A stretch of 64,000 bases of DNA from Burkholderiaceae bacterium (GCA_024235855.1 JACKLN010000001.1:529566-593565); one strand, 5' to 3'. Positions 40,481 through 50,092 are shown, counted from the stretch's first letter. Notes: a model not told the origin generated them from the sequence alone. Numbers and translations are program-made.

Positions 40481-42691
40481 CTACAGCGGCGGTCGTAGCC
40501 GCAGTTCCGGCGTCGGGCCAGGGACCTGGGGCAGCGCAGGCATCGCGCCCAACGTCGCCTGCAGCGACTCGAGCGTGTCGACCAGGCGCAGCAGCGCCTC
40601 GGCCTGTTGCGCGTTCAAGGTGCGCTGCTGCGACAGTCGCGCGAGCGGCGCACTGTCCCGCGCGTCCTCGATCAGCTGGCGCAGCGCCACCGTGTGACCG
40701 CCGCTGTTGGCCGCCACGTCGAAGCGCCGGAACAGGTCGTGCAGGCCCGCCTGCAGCACGTCCATGCGCTGCCAGAGGTGCTCCCGCCAGGCCCGCGTCG
40801 GGTCGATGGACGGCGGCTCCGGCGCATAGGCTTGGCAGAGTTCCAGGCCGGCAGCCGTGCCATAGGTGCCGGCCATGGCCATGATCGTGCTGGCCGGCAT
40901 GCCGATGTTGAGCTGGCCTTCGCCGTGGCGCAGACTCACGCGGACGACGCGGCGGCGAACGTGCGGCATGCGCAGCGCACTGTGATCGCGCCAGTCCTTG
41001 GCCGAGACCAGTGCCGCCCAAAGGAAGCCAAGGAGTGTCTGAATGCCGGGCGCGTCGAGGACGTCATGGAATCGGGTGCCATGAGCGGGCCTTCCTGGAT
41101 CGATTCGATGGCGGTTTCCCGGCGGGTCCGAGGACTCGAAGCGCTGCCAGTTGTCGCCACGCCCCTGGCCTGCGAAGCGGGGCAGCCAGACCGCCTGATC
41201 CGGCCAGTGCGGGCTGCGCTCCTGCAGCCAGATGCCAAACGTCGGCCAGCGCGGCAGGGGGGAGTCGAAAAAGTGGACGGGAAAGTTCGAGCAGAGGCCG
41301 CCGTCCGACATGCGACACCGCCGCAGCCGTCGCAGTGCCACCTTGGGCTCCTCGTAGTCGATGGCGTAGAGAGGCGGGGCCGAAAACAGCAGCGGGTAGC
41401 TCAGGCTCAACCGGGCAGCCACCACGATGGGCATGCGTGCGCCCGGCAGCTCACGGACGTCTTCGAGGCGGGTCTCGCTGCGATCCCGAGGATCAACGAC
41501 GATGGCGTCTTCCGGGTCGGCGGCCGATTTACGGCGATACGGCTCGGACGCGTCCCAGAGCGCGTCGAGGACGCGCGGCGGGAGAAAGCCCTCCCATTCC
41601 TGGCGGCGGTAGAACAGCCGGGCCTCCGGGTCGGCGAGGGGGAGCCGATACGGGCGGCCGTGCGTGACGTTGGTCGTCACCATCTCCAGATTGATGGCGC
41701 GTTCGACCGGGGCACCGCCCATGCCCACCGCGGGCCGCGGGCCACCTGGCGTCAGCGGCGCGTGCCACAGGTCCTCGAACGTCAGTGGGGCTGCCGCCTT
41801 CGACAGACCGGCGGCCTCCTGAACGCCCTGGTCCAGCCAGTCGACCAGAGCTGCGCCCTTGCAGAAGCCGAAACCTTGTTCAATCAGCTCGCTGCGCATG
41901 TCGGCGCGTATGCCGCGCCAGAGGCGCCGGGCGGCCAGCAGGAGCGCTGCCAGCGCTACCAGAACACCAACAAGGCTGGCCCAGCCCAGATTGCCGCTCA
42001 GATTGGCGCTCCAGACCTGAAGGTCAGCCGGCCACGCATCGAGCGTCCGTTTCCCGAGCAGCGAGACCAACCAGGGCGTGACACCGGCCACTGCCGCCAC
42101 GATCAGCGCCAAGACTGCCAGCGCTGCGCCATAACGCGCCGTTCGCAGCGGTGTGGACAGTCCGTAGGCCGCTGCTATCGGCCCGCGCAACTGCCGCAGC
42201 CAGCCCCACATGCCGCGTGGCCGAGCAACACGCGCCGGGTCCGCTGCAGCGCTCTCTGGCCTTGCCCGCGCGTTGTCGTAGTGGAGGTCCAGCACCTGCA
42301 GCAGGAGTCCGAACAGGCGAGGTTTCGGGGCGGCGGGCTCGAACAGGGCGAGCAGCTTCGTGCTTGCCGGCTGGCCCGCCGGGTCATCGTCCGGGCGGTC
42401 GGCCAGTTCCACCGGCATTCGCCGCAGCACTTCGAACCCTTGGTCGTGGCCGTGGCGGCGGCCGAATTCGCACGCTGCGGCCAGCGCCGCGGCCAGCGCG
42501 CCCACCGAGGTGCCGCCCAGGTTGCGGAAGCGGAAATGTCGCGCCAGTTCCAGCATCGCCCAGGGGTACACCACGCCGCTGGCCACGCCGCCGGTGAGCA
42601 CCAGATCGCAGTAGCGGTCGGCCGGCGGGTGCTCCCGCAACGGTTCGGGCCACGGTTCGCGCCGCGGGTCGATGTCTACCGCACCAGCCAA
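40481..42691 (-). CDS. Patatin-like phospholipase with membrane insert
   Basis: About 736 residues, last gene of the four-gene operon. The patatin elements are visible: oxyanion-hole Gly segment TGGVASGV (33-40), nucleophile elbow GTSVG (Ser62), and the DGG dyad Asp463 in MSDGGLCSNFPVHFF. Between them is a long insert with two hydrophobic segments (about 188-213 and 236-255), so the enzyme is probably membrane-held with its active site near lipid. It should hydrolyse acyl esters of phospholipids. The start is uncertain: TTG 42691 with GAGGAGG four bases before it, overlapping the peroxidase gene, or GTG 42712. Confidence 0.82.
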   Translation of the reverse strand: MAGAVDIDPRREPWPEPLREHPPADRYCDLVLTGGVASGVVYPWAMLELARHFRFRNLGGTSVGALAAALAAACEFGRRHGHDQGFEVLRRMPVELADRPDDDPAGQPASTKLLALFEPAAPKPRLFGLLLQVLDLHYDNARARPESAAADPARVARPRGMWGWLRQLRGPIAAAYGLSTPLRTARYGAALAVLALIVAAVAGVTPWLVSLLGKRTLDAWPADLQVWSANLSGNLGWASLVGVLVALAALLLAARRLWRGIRADMRSELIEQGFGFCKGAALVDWLDQGVQEAAGLSKAAAPLTFEDLWHAPLTPGGPRPAVGMGGAPVERAINLEMVTTNVTHGRPYRLPLADPEARLFYRRQEWEGFLPPRVLDALWDASEPYRRKSAADPEDAIVVDPRDRSETRLEDVRELPGARMPIVVAARLSLSYPLLFSAPPLYAIDYEEPKVALRRLRRCRMSDGGLCSNFPVHFFDSPLPRWPTFGIWLQERSPHWPDQAVWLPRFAGQGRGDNWQRFESSDPPGNRHRIDPGRPAHGTRFHDVLDAPGIQTLLGFLWAALVSAKDWRDHSALRMPHVRRRVVRVSLRHGEGQLNIGMPASTIMAMAGTYGTAAGLELCQAYAPEPPSIDPTRAWREHLWQRMDVLQAGLHDLFRRFDVAANSGGHTVALRQLIEDARDSAPLARLSQQRTLNAQQAEALLRLVDTLESLQATLGAMPALPQVPGPTPELRLRPPL

Positions 42692-44148
42692 GGTTCCTCC
42701 TCGCGCCGCCACGTCCTGTTGATGATCGTCTCCAGCGCAGGTCGCGATGGGTAGAACGCGTACAGGGTGCCAAGCGTCCTCACGAACGGCTCGAAGCGAT
42801 GCAGCGTCCATGGCGCACCGGGCGGGGTGCTGGCGAGCTTCGGTCGTGGCACGACGAGCGTGGCTCGCGGATCCTCGTGGGCGCCGATCAGCGGGTCCTT
42901 CGCGTCGCCGGCGCCCGTGAAACCCATCGGCATGCGGTCGGCCCACTCGCCCAGCAGGTGCTCGAACTGGTCCTCGATGTCGCTGCAGAAGAACAGGCCC
43001 AACAGCCCGCGCGGCGCGTCTTCGGTGCCTGCGTCGTACCAGGGGCCGTACGGCATGCCGCGCCGGAACAGCGGCCTCGGGCGGACCGACAGGGCCACCT
43101 CGTGCCCCTGCGGGTTCATGCGGCGGATGTGCGCGCCGAACGGGCAGCCGTGGCCGTCGGGGTCCTGCGTCGCGAAGTCCGGCATCGGCGGACGCGTTGC
43201 CGAGACCGGCGGACGCTCGCCCGGCAGGTGCTCCGGCGTCACGGGTTGCCCGTCCGGCCAGCGGCCGCAGAGCTTGGCGCGGATGAAGTCTTCAAGCGGC
43301 TCGCGCCAGGCCGCATCCGTCGGCCGGCCGGCGTCGTTGGCGATGTGGTCGGCCCAGCGGGCAAGTGCCCTCCGAAAACTGCGTTCGTCCTGCGCGATGC
43401 AGCGCATGGCTGCGAAGCTGCCATGGCGGAAGAAGGCGCGCACTTCCTGCGGCGCGCTCGGCAGGGCCCAGGGGTTGTCGCCCAGGTCTCGGGCCTCGCC
43501 GAGCAGCAGCTCGCCAGGCTCATGGATCTCGTGTGCTCGAGCGGCTGCCACATCGTCGGACAGCAAGCCCTCGATACACGGCCGGCTCAGGCCGTCGCGG
43601 TAGCCGAAATGAACCCAGTGCTCGTTCTGGCGATCCACGTGTCCTGGCGGGGCGCGCAGGTGCATGCCGGCCATGCTTTTGCCTTGGCTTTCGACGCCGC
43701 TGGTTGACGCGATCAGCCGGTCGAGCGCCGCGACGGCCTGGGCCAGTACCTCGGGCTTGCCATGCATCGTCACCAGCGCATGCGCGTCGCGATGCGCGAA
43801 CGCGGGCTCCCAGCGCGTCGCTGCACTGGGCCCGGTATCCCCCAGCCTCGCTGCCGCACGCGGCACGGCACCGGCCGCAAAGGCGGGTGCCAGACGACGG
43901 AACAGTCCGAGGTAGGCGGGCGGCACCTCGAGCGCCTCGAGCCCGCGGAAGCTGAGGCCGAGCGCGCAGTCGACCTTGTCGCACGCCTGACGGTCCGGCC
44001 CGAACGTCAGCTGACCGAGCAACTGCCCGAGACACCGGATGCCGCCTTCGCGACTGTGGAACCTGAGTACCCGATGGTGCACGGCGCGGCGCCATGAGGC
44101 CTGCAGCACCAGTTGCTGCACGTCGCCGAGATAGCTGGCGGCACTCAC
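42676..44148 (-). CDS. DyP-type heme peroxidase
   Basis: A 490-residue heme peroxidase of the dye-decolorizing (DyP) family. The distal motif GYRDG is at 182-186 (Asp185), the proximal heme His340 in CPFGAHIRR, and GSFAAMRCIAQD (243-254) and RRGMPYG (362-368) match the fold. There is no Tat signal, so it acts in the cytoplasm. The N-terminal 120 residues are longer than in compact DyPs. GTG 44148 overlaps the stop of the P450-like gene (GTGA), and its own end overlaps the patatin start. With a lipase and a heme-thiolate protein beside it, oxidation of lipid-derived products is a reasonable guess. Confidence 0.85.
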   Translation of the reverse strand: MSAASYLGDVQQLVLQASWRRAVHHRVLRFHSREGGIRCLGQLLGQLTFGPDRQACDKVDCALGLSFRGLEALEVPPAYLGLFRRLAPAFAAGAVPRAAARLGDTGPSAATRWEPAFAHRDAHALVTMHGKPEVLAQAVAALDRLIASTSGVESQGKSMAGMHLRAPPGHVDRQNEHWVHFGYRDGLSRPCIEGLLSDDVAAARAHEIHEPGELLLGEARDLGDNPWALPSAPQEVRAFFRHGSFAAMRCIAQDERSFRRALARWADHIANDAGRPTDAAWREPLEDFIRAKLCGRWPDGQPVTPEHLPGERPPVSATRPPMPDFATQDPDGHGCPFGAHIRRMNPQGHEVALSVRPRPLFRRGMPYGPWYDAGTEDAPRGLLGLFFCSDIEDQFEHLLGEWADRMPMGFTGAGDAKDPLIGAHEDPRATLVVPRPKLASTPPGAPWTLHRFEPFVRTLGTLYAFYPSRPALETIINRTWRREEEPWLVR

Positions 44149-46061
44149 GGCTGCCCCCGGTTCTGCCGCGTCACGTCGCGGACTTCCGCCCCCGGGTACG
44201 CACTGAAGAAGTAGCCGGCCAGCTGTGGCTGATGGTGGGCCCGGATCACGTTGACGAAGGCGCCGGGGTGCTCGGCCACGGGCAGCGGCGGCGCGTCCTC
44301 GATGTGCTCGAACAGGCGGTCGAACAGGTCGTCCACCGCGAGGGCGAAATGCTGTACGTAGTCGTCGAAGTTGCCGTCGTAGACGGTGTGCAGCACCAGC
44401 GTCCGCCCCTGGTCGATGAGCTCGAACCAGGCGAAGTGCACGTGACGGGACTTCAGCAGTGCACGCTCGATCCGTGGCGCCCCGGCGGCGATCACGCGCT
44501 GCAGGGCCTGCGCGTGTTCGTCCACCGGGGCCTTGACCCGCATCATCACGTTCAGCGGCTGCTGGGCCAGGCGCTTCTTGCGCTGGTGGCGCAGCGGATA
44601 GCCCGTGCACGCAAAGCCCCAGCGCTGCGACAGCCCCTCGGGCAGGCCGGTCACCGGGTCGATCTCCTCGGCCAGACCGGGCAGCTGCAGCACGCGCCGC
44701 AGGATCGCGATGATCACCGTCCGCCCCGGGCCGTGCCCCAGGCAGGCATGATCCGCGTCGGGCTGTACTGCTGCGTTCTTTCCCAGGCCGACGCCCCCGA
44801 AGGCCAGGCCGTCGCGCGGGCACCCGCCTTGCGGCTGCCCCTGCCCTTCGGCCGCGGCCAGCCAGAGCAGTAGATCCGCACCCTGGTCGATCGTTTGGCC
44901 GTGCAGCTGCGTGGCCACCTTGGCGCGCCGTGGCAGCATCACCACTGGCGGATTCGACGCGAGGTCCTCGATCACCCGCTGCGCGAATGCATCGCCTGCC
45001 GTGCCGGCCCTGGCCTCGGCCACCACCTCGCCGAAGGTTCGGGCGTCGCGCATCCAGCGAGCCAGCAGTCGGCAGCAGGCCGACTGCACGTTGCCGACCG
45101 TGCCGACGATCAGGCCGACCGCGATCGACGCCAGCTCCGGCGTCGTGAAGTCGCCTGGCGCCAGTGCCATGCGCTTGAGCAGCGGGTCGCCCATGTCGGA
45201 AAGGTTCCACTCGTCGGGGGGGTCCACGCCCTCCGGCCAGGCGAGCCGGCGCCGACGTTCCACGAGTTGCCCCGGGGCGTGGCGACTGCCCTGCCAGGCC
45301 AGCTTCTGGTATTCGGTCAGCAGTTGATCCGCACGCCGGGTGAGCAGGGCCATCGACCGCCGGGCCTGCGGCAGCACCGTGTCGTCTGCCGAGACGTGGC
45401 GGCCGACGATCTGGTGCACCAGTGCGGCGTACCCGTCCAGGGCGGCGGCCCTCAGCAGTCGCAGGTCGTCGGCGCCGAAACCGAACCAGAGCTGGCAGAA
45501 GCGCAACGCTGCCAGGGCGCTGAAGTCCGCGAGGTCGAAGCGGTCCTGCTGGAGCGCAGCGACCTCGGCCTGCCGCACGGCCTCGTCCCCGACCTTGCCG
45601 AGGGCGAGACACCCGTACCGTTTCAGCAGTGTGTCCGCAGCCCTGCGCTGACGCTCATGTGCGCAGCCGGCAGGAACGCTGTCCATGGCGAGCATGAAGC
45701 GGTTGCCGCCGATGGGCGCGTACGGCGCGCTTTCGAAGTGATGCGGGTTCCGCAGGACCTCGAGGATCAGGTCGCGATCGGTGACCAGCCAGGCCGTCCT
45801 TGCGCCGGTCTTCGGCGGGGCATCGTAGGCCGGTGCCGGGTCGTTGTCGGGATGGTCCGCACTCTGGAACGGCCAGAGCTTGTGCCCGTCCTTGTGCAGG
45901 CGGCGCTTGAACGCCGGACGCAGGTTGTCGTCGTCAAGAAGGTTGCCCAGCACGTGGGCGAGATCGCGCTGCTGCTGGAACAGCTTCGTCTCGTAATCAA
46001 CAAGCAGTGTGTCTTGTTGGTCCTGTGTCTGTGACGGCGATCGGCGTTTCTTCCTGTCCAT
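44145..46061 (-). CDS. Divergent cytochrome P450-like protein with C-terminal extension
   Basis: A 638-residue protein. Residues about 85-490 resemble a P450: a helix-I-like SIAVGLIVGTVGNVQS, a helix-K-like VIEDLASNPPVVMLPRRA, TIDQGADLLLWLAAAEG, and the heme-thiolate segment DADHACLGHGPGR with Cys440. Key features are altered: no acid-alcohol pair in helix I (VGTVGN), no Arg in ExxR (EDLA), no FGxG before the Cys. It may therefore be a peroxygenase, isomerase or non-catalytic heme protein. Residues 500-638 form an extra alpha/beta domain not recognised. GGAGG five bases before ATG 46061 fixes the start, overlapping the regulator gene by 65 bases. Confidence 0.72.
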   Translation of the reverse strand: MDRKKRRSPSQTQDQQDTLLVDYETKLFQQQRDLAHVLGNLLDDDNLRPAFKRRLHKDGHKLWPFQSADHPDNDPAPAYDAPPKTGARTAWLVTDRDLILEVLRNPHHFESAPYAPIGGNRFMLAMDSVPAGCAHERQRRAADTLLKRYGCLALGKVGDEAVRQAEVAALQQDRFDLADFSALAALRFCQLWFGFGADDLRLLRAAALDGYAALVHQIVGRHVSADDTVLPQARRSMALLTRRADQLLTEYQKLAWQGSRHAPGQLVERRRRLAWPEGVDPPDEWNLSDMGDPLLKRMALAPGDFTTPELASIAVGLIVGTVGNVQSACCRLLARWMRDARTFGEVVAEARAGTAGDAFAQRVIEDLASNPPVVMLPRRAKVATQLHGQTIDQGADLLLWLAAAEGQGQPQGGCPRDGLAFGGVGLGKNAAVQPDADHACLGHGPGRTVIIAILRRVLQLPGLAEEIDPVTGLPEGLSQRWGFACTGYPLRHQRKKRLAQQPLNVMMRVKAPVDEHAQALQRVIAAGAPRIERALLKSRHVHFAWFELIDQGRTLVLHTVYDGNFDDYVQHFALAVDDLFDRLFEHIEDAPPLPVAEHPGAFVNVIRAHHQPQLAGYFFSAYPGAEVRDVTRQNRGQP

Positions 46062-49000
46062 GCCTTCCTCCCAGCGTGTCCAGCAAGGCCCGCGCGCGCC
46101 GTGGATCGCGCGTTTCGAGCCCCTGGTCGATGTCGGCAAGCGCGCCGCTCAGCAGCGCCACGCCCTCGTCCCGTTGCCCACGTTCGGCCAGCACGCGGGC
46201 CAGCGGGATGGCCGCACGCAGCACGAAGGCGCGCTTGCCCTGCGCCGACGCGGTGGCGAGCGCCTGTCGCAGCAATGCGACACATTCAGCCTGTCTGGAC
46301 CGGGCGCAAGCGAGCTCGCCGCGCAACCGCAGCAGTTCCGCCTCGTGGTAACGCTCACCGGTTCGCGCTGCAATGTCGAAGGCCTCGTCGAGATCGTGGG
46401 CCGCGCCGTCGAGGTCGCCATTGGCCAGGCGTGTCTCGGCCATCAGCGACAGGTACATGGCCCGTGTGATGCCGGCGCCCGTGGCCACCCACTGTGCGTA
46501 GCCGGTGGTCATCTCGCGCAGCCCGCCTTCGGTGTCGCCCGCCAGCGCGACGAGCCTGCCTCGCACCACGCGTGCATGCGCGAGCCAGACCTTGTAGCCC
46601 TGCTCTTCGCACAGTGCGACGGCCTGATCGGCCCACGCGCTGCCGGCCTGCACTTCGCCGCGGAACAGGGCCACGCTTGCTGCGAAGCCGCAAGCCTCGG
46701 CCAGGCTGAACCGGTGGCCGAGTGTCTGCGCGATCTGCAGCGCGCGCGCCGTGCGGTCTCGCGCCGTGTCGGCCTGGCCTTGCTCCCACAGTCCCCAGGC
46801 GGAATAACACAGGCACATCACGCCAGGGTCCTGCACCACATCGCGGTGCGTCGGAACCGCTGCGTATTCGTCCAGGCAGTGCTGCATCAGTGCCAGTGCG
46901 CCCACCGAGTCGCCGGCGTGGAAGCGCACGTGCGCGAGCGCCCAGCGGGCCTGCAGGCGCGTCGGCACATCGTTCGCGGCCTGGGCCCCGACCAGGGCCT
47001 GCTGCGCCAGCATCTCGGCACGTTCGAGTTCACCGCGCATCACGTGCAGGCTTTCGAGGCCGAGCAGCACCTTGATACGTGCCGCGTTGTCGCCCAACTC
47101 ATCCACGAGGGCCGATGCGCGGTCGTAGGCCCGCTCGACGCCGTCGGCACCGTAGCCCTCGGCGGCGATCAGGCGCCGCGCCAACTGCAGTTGCAGCCGC
47201 AGCTCGGCGCGGGCGTGGGCTACCGAACGTGGCACCTGTGCCAGACTGCGCAGGGCGGCTTCCAGGTGGGCAACGGCCTCACGCTCACTGGCCGAGGCGA
47301 CCGATTGCCGTGCAGCCTCCTCCCACAACGGCACCGCCTCGGCGTGAGCACCGGCCCCGGCCAGATGGTGGGCGAGCTGGTGCGGTGGCGCACCCTGCGC
47401 TCGCAGCGCCCGCACGGCAGCGGCGTGCAGGCGCTGGCGGTCGCGCTGCAGCAGCGACAGGTAGGCCATGTCGCGCTGCAGTTCGTGGCAGAAGCCCAGC
47501 CACGCCCGGCCGTTGGTCTCGAACCGGCGCAGCAGATGGGCATGCAGCAGAGGCGCCATCCGGGTGTCGATGCCGCCGTCGGTGACCAGGGGCCAGGGCA
47601 ACGCCTCGTCGTCGACAAGGCGCTGCAGCAGCGCCAGCGGGAACTCCCGGCCGAGCACGGCACAGGCCTGGGCCAGACGCTTGGCGGGCAGCCCGACCCG
47701 GTCCAGGCGCGCCATCAGAAGGGCGTCCAGCGACGTCGGCACTTCGTCCACGGCCGAAGCGGCTCCGGCACCGACCTCGAGAGCCAGTCGCGCGGATTCC
47801 TCCAGGAACAGCGGCACGCCGCCGGCGCGCTCGGCGATACGCTGGACGAGGTCGCGCGGCAGTGCGTCGCCGGTGCACTCGCGGACCAGCCATCGTGACG
47901 CCGCCACCGACAGGCGCCCCAACTGCATGGTCTCGGCGCCGGGCAGCGTGGCCGCGCCGTCCGCGGCCAGGTCCCCCTCGTCGCGTCGAGTGGCCAGCAG
48001 CAGCAGACGCGCCGGTCGCGGCGTGGTCACGATGCGCTCGAGCAACTCGCGCGTCGACGGGTCGACCCATTGCAGGTCCTCGACTACCAGCGCCAACGGT
48101 GCCGTTGTCGCACCGGCGACGATCGTGTCGGCAGCCGCGCCGAGCAAGCGCTCGCGCGCGGCGCCGGGTGTGAGGCCGTCGACGGGCTGCGCGCCGACCG
48201 CCTGTGGCGCCAGCAGGTGCATCAGGGTGTCGAGCATCCCGGCCCCGTCGGCTTCGGGCGGCAGCGCCGCCGCCACCAGGGCCCGTTGCGCGGGCAGCGG
48301 GTCATCGTGGCGCAAGCCCAGGCGCTGCCGCAGTGCATCGCCCAAGGTCTGCAGCGCACTGCCCTGCGTCTCGGGCAGGCCGCGCAAGACAAGCGACCGG
48401 CCACCTTCGGCACCGATGCCTGCCAACAGCTCGCGCACCAGGCGCGACTTGCCGACGCCGGCCTCGCCATGAAGCAGCAGATACACCGGCGTGCCTTGGC
48501 AGGCTTCGCGCCAGCGCTGCTGCAGTTCTGCAAGCTCGACCTCCCGGCCGACCAGGCGGGTCGCCGCGCGGTCGTCGTTGGCGAGGCCGCTGGCGCGGCC
48601 GAACAGCCGGCTGGCCTGAACTTCGCTGTCGATCCCCTTCAACGGCCCGTGCAGAGGATGGACCTCGAACAGGAACCGCCGGCGTGCGGCGGCCTCGGTC
48701 GGCTTGTCGACCACGATCTGCCCGGGCGCGGCCTGCGCACGAAGCCTGGCGGCCAGGTGCACCGCCGGGCCAAAGGGCACGCCGTCGCGCACGGTCACCC
48801 GGCCGCAGGCCACGCCCATGCGGAACTGGGGCTGACCGGGCATGTCAGCGATCGTGGCCTGCAGGGCCAGCGCAGCGTCCAGGGCGCGCAGCGCAGCGTC
48901 CTCCAGGGCATGAGGCCAGCCGAAGCAGGCCATGGCGCTGTCGTCGCCCCGGCGCGGCTCCACGCTGCCGCCGTGGCGCTCGACACACTCGACGCTTCGT

Positions 49001-49980
49001 TCGTGCAGGCGCAGCAGCATGTCGCTGTAGGCCTCACTGCCCAGGACGTCCAATTGGCGTGTGGAGTCCACCAGGTCGAACGACAGCAGCACGACCAGGC
49101 GCTGATCGTCTCCCAGGTCGGACGTGGCCAAGGCCGGGGCCGTTTCGGCCTGGCATAACGGCAACGGGGGAGCGTGGTAGAGCCGCCACCGGCCGGCATC
49201 GGGAAGTCTGCGCAGGGCCCGGGCCGCAGTCTCGCCGCCTGCCAGCGAAAGCAGCCATGGGGTCAACGCACCGAGCAGTGCCGGGCCTTGCACGTCAGCA
49301 GGGGCAATCAAGGCGGCGCGCCGCTGTCGCTGCAGCTGGCGCACGATCGCGATGTCGTCGGCCATGGCTGGCCAGACCGATACGGCAGGCAGACCGTCAT
49401 TGCGTGCAAGGGCATCGATGAGCGCTGGCGAACAGTCGCCTCCGTTCGGGCACACCAGAACCTGCGAGCGGCAGGTGAGCTGCAACAGATCGGCTGGCGC
49501 CTGTGTCAGGTCTGGCGTCCAGGCGGGAGCCGACACCTGCCACGGCCATTCCGCTGTCGCCGGGTGGATCCACGGCTCGCCATGACGCGCGATGACGCAC
49601 ACGTGCAGCGGCGATGCCCCAATGGCGGGCGGTGCGGGGCCGGCCGCCGGTCGTGTGCCGCCGGCCAGATGGCGTACCGGCGCGCAGTGATGAACGAGTC
49701 CACCGCGCCCGCCGCCCATGGACTCCAGGGGTAGCCAGTCGAGCTCCTCGGACACCAGCAGAGTCAGCGGTACGTCGCCGGCTTCGTCCAGCGCTTCGGC
49801 CACGTCCGGCGGCAGCACTCGGGCGCGCCAGTCGAACGACGTGCTGCCGTTGGCGCGGGCGGCCAGCAGCGCGTCCAGGCTGCACGGGGCCCAACTCTGC
49901 AAGGCCAGCGCCTCGTGGTCGGTGAGCAGCACGAAGATGCGATCTGCATCGGCGCGCAGCACCAGCGACAGACCCTGCAT
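45997..49980 (-). CDS. Large cyclase-like/AAA ATPase/TPR signalling protein
   Basis: First gene of the operon; about 1,327 residues from ATG 49980 (GGGAGG just upstream) or 1,347 from ATG 50040. Numbered from the longer start: residues 20-280 recall a CHAT protease fold (LLVSEELDWLPLESM) but lack its His/Cys pair. Residues 314-470 are a class III nucleotide cyclase-like domain with metal Asp322 and Asp366 at the usual 44-residue spacing, while the transition-state Asn is His428. An AAA/STAND ATPase follows (GEAGVGKS 525-532, LVVEDLQWVD 651-660), then a long helical TPR-like region. Such proteins act as signal-responsive switches. Whether the cyclase is active is uncertain. Confidence 0.85.
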   Translation of the reverse strand: MQGLSLVLRADADRIFVLLTDHEALALQSWAPCSLDALLAARANGSTSFDWRARVLPPDVAEALDEAGDVPLTLLVSEELDWLPLESMGGGRGGLVHHCAPVRHLAGGTRPAAGPAPPAIGASPLHVCVIARHGEPWIHPATAEWPWQVSAPAWTPDLTQAPADLLQLTCRSQVLVCPNGGDCSPALIDALARNDGLPAVSVWPAMADDIAIVRQLQRQRRAALIAPADVQGPALLGALTPWLLSLAGGETAARALRRLPDAGRWRLYHAPPLPLCQAETAPALATSDLGDDQRLVVLLSFDLVDSTRQLDVLGSEAYSDMLLRLHERSVECVERHGGSVEPRRGDDSAMACFGWPHALEDAALRALDAALALQATIADMPGQPQFRMGVACGRVTVRDGVPFGPAVHLAARLRAQAAPGQIVVDKPTEAAARRRFLFEVHPLHGPLKGIDSEVQASRLFGRASGLANDDRAATRLVGREVELAELQQRWREACQGTPVYLLLHGEAGVGKSRLVRELLAGIGAEGGRSLVLRGLPETQGSALQTLGDALRQRLGLRHDDPLPAQRALVAAALPPEADGAGMLDTLMHLLAPQAVGAQPVDGLTPGAARERLLGAAADTIVAGATTAPLALVVEDLQWVDPSTRELLERIVTTPRPARLLLLATRRDEGDLAADGAATLPGAETMQLGRLSVAASRWLVRECTGDALPRDLVQRIAERAGGVPLFLEESARLALEVGAGAASAVDEVPTSLDALLMARLDRVGLPAKRLAQACAVLGREFPLALLQRLVDDEALPWPLVTDGGIDTRMAPLLHAHLLRRFETNGRAWLGFCHELQRDMAYLSLLQRDRQRLHAAAVRALRAQGAPPHQLAHHLAGAGAHAEAVPLWEEAARQSVASASEREAVAHLEAALRSLAQVPRSVAHARAELRLQLQLARRLIAAEGYGADGVERAYDRASALVDELGDNAARIKVLLGLESLHVMRGELERAEMLAQQALVGAQAANDVPTRLQARWALAHVRFHAGDSVGALALMQHCLDEYAAVPTHRDVVQDPGVMCLCYSAWGLWEQGQADTARDRTARALQIAQTLGHRFSLAEACGFAASVALFRGEVQAGSAWADQAVALCEEQGYKVWLAHARVVRGRLVALAGDTEGGLREMTTGYAQWVATGAGITRAMYLSLMAETRLANGDLDGAAHDLDEAFDIAARTGERYHEAELLRLRGELACARSRQAECVALLRQALATASAQGKRAFVLRAAIPLARVLAERGQRDEGVALLSGALADIDQGLETRDPRRARALLDTLGGRHGQEETPIAVTDTGPTRHTAC

Positions 49981-50092
49981 GCCCCTCCCATCCGACGTCT
50001 TGTGCGGCAGCACGTTGGCCGTGCCGCCACGAAACGTCATCGTGCCGGCGCCGAGCCGGCCTGTCCAGCCTTGCGACGCCTTCCACGCGCGG

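Noticed and set aside
44149..45612. Upstream extension of the DyP peroxidase frame to 978 codons
   Set aside because: It runs antiparallel in frame through the P450-like gene and is Arg/Gly/Pro-rich; GTG 44148 overlapping the P450 stop is a much better start.
40481..50040. Reading the operon as a confirmed anti-phage system
   Set aside because: No phage or mobile genes, tRNA edge or known defence genes flank it in the window, and the cyclase-like domain may be inactive, so this stays a hypothesis.
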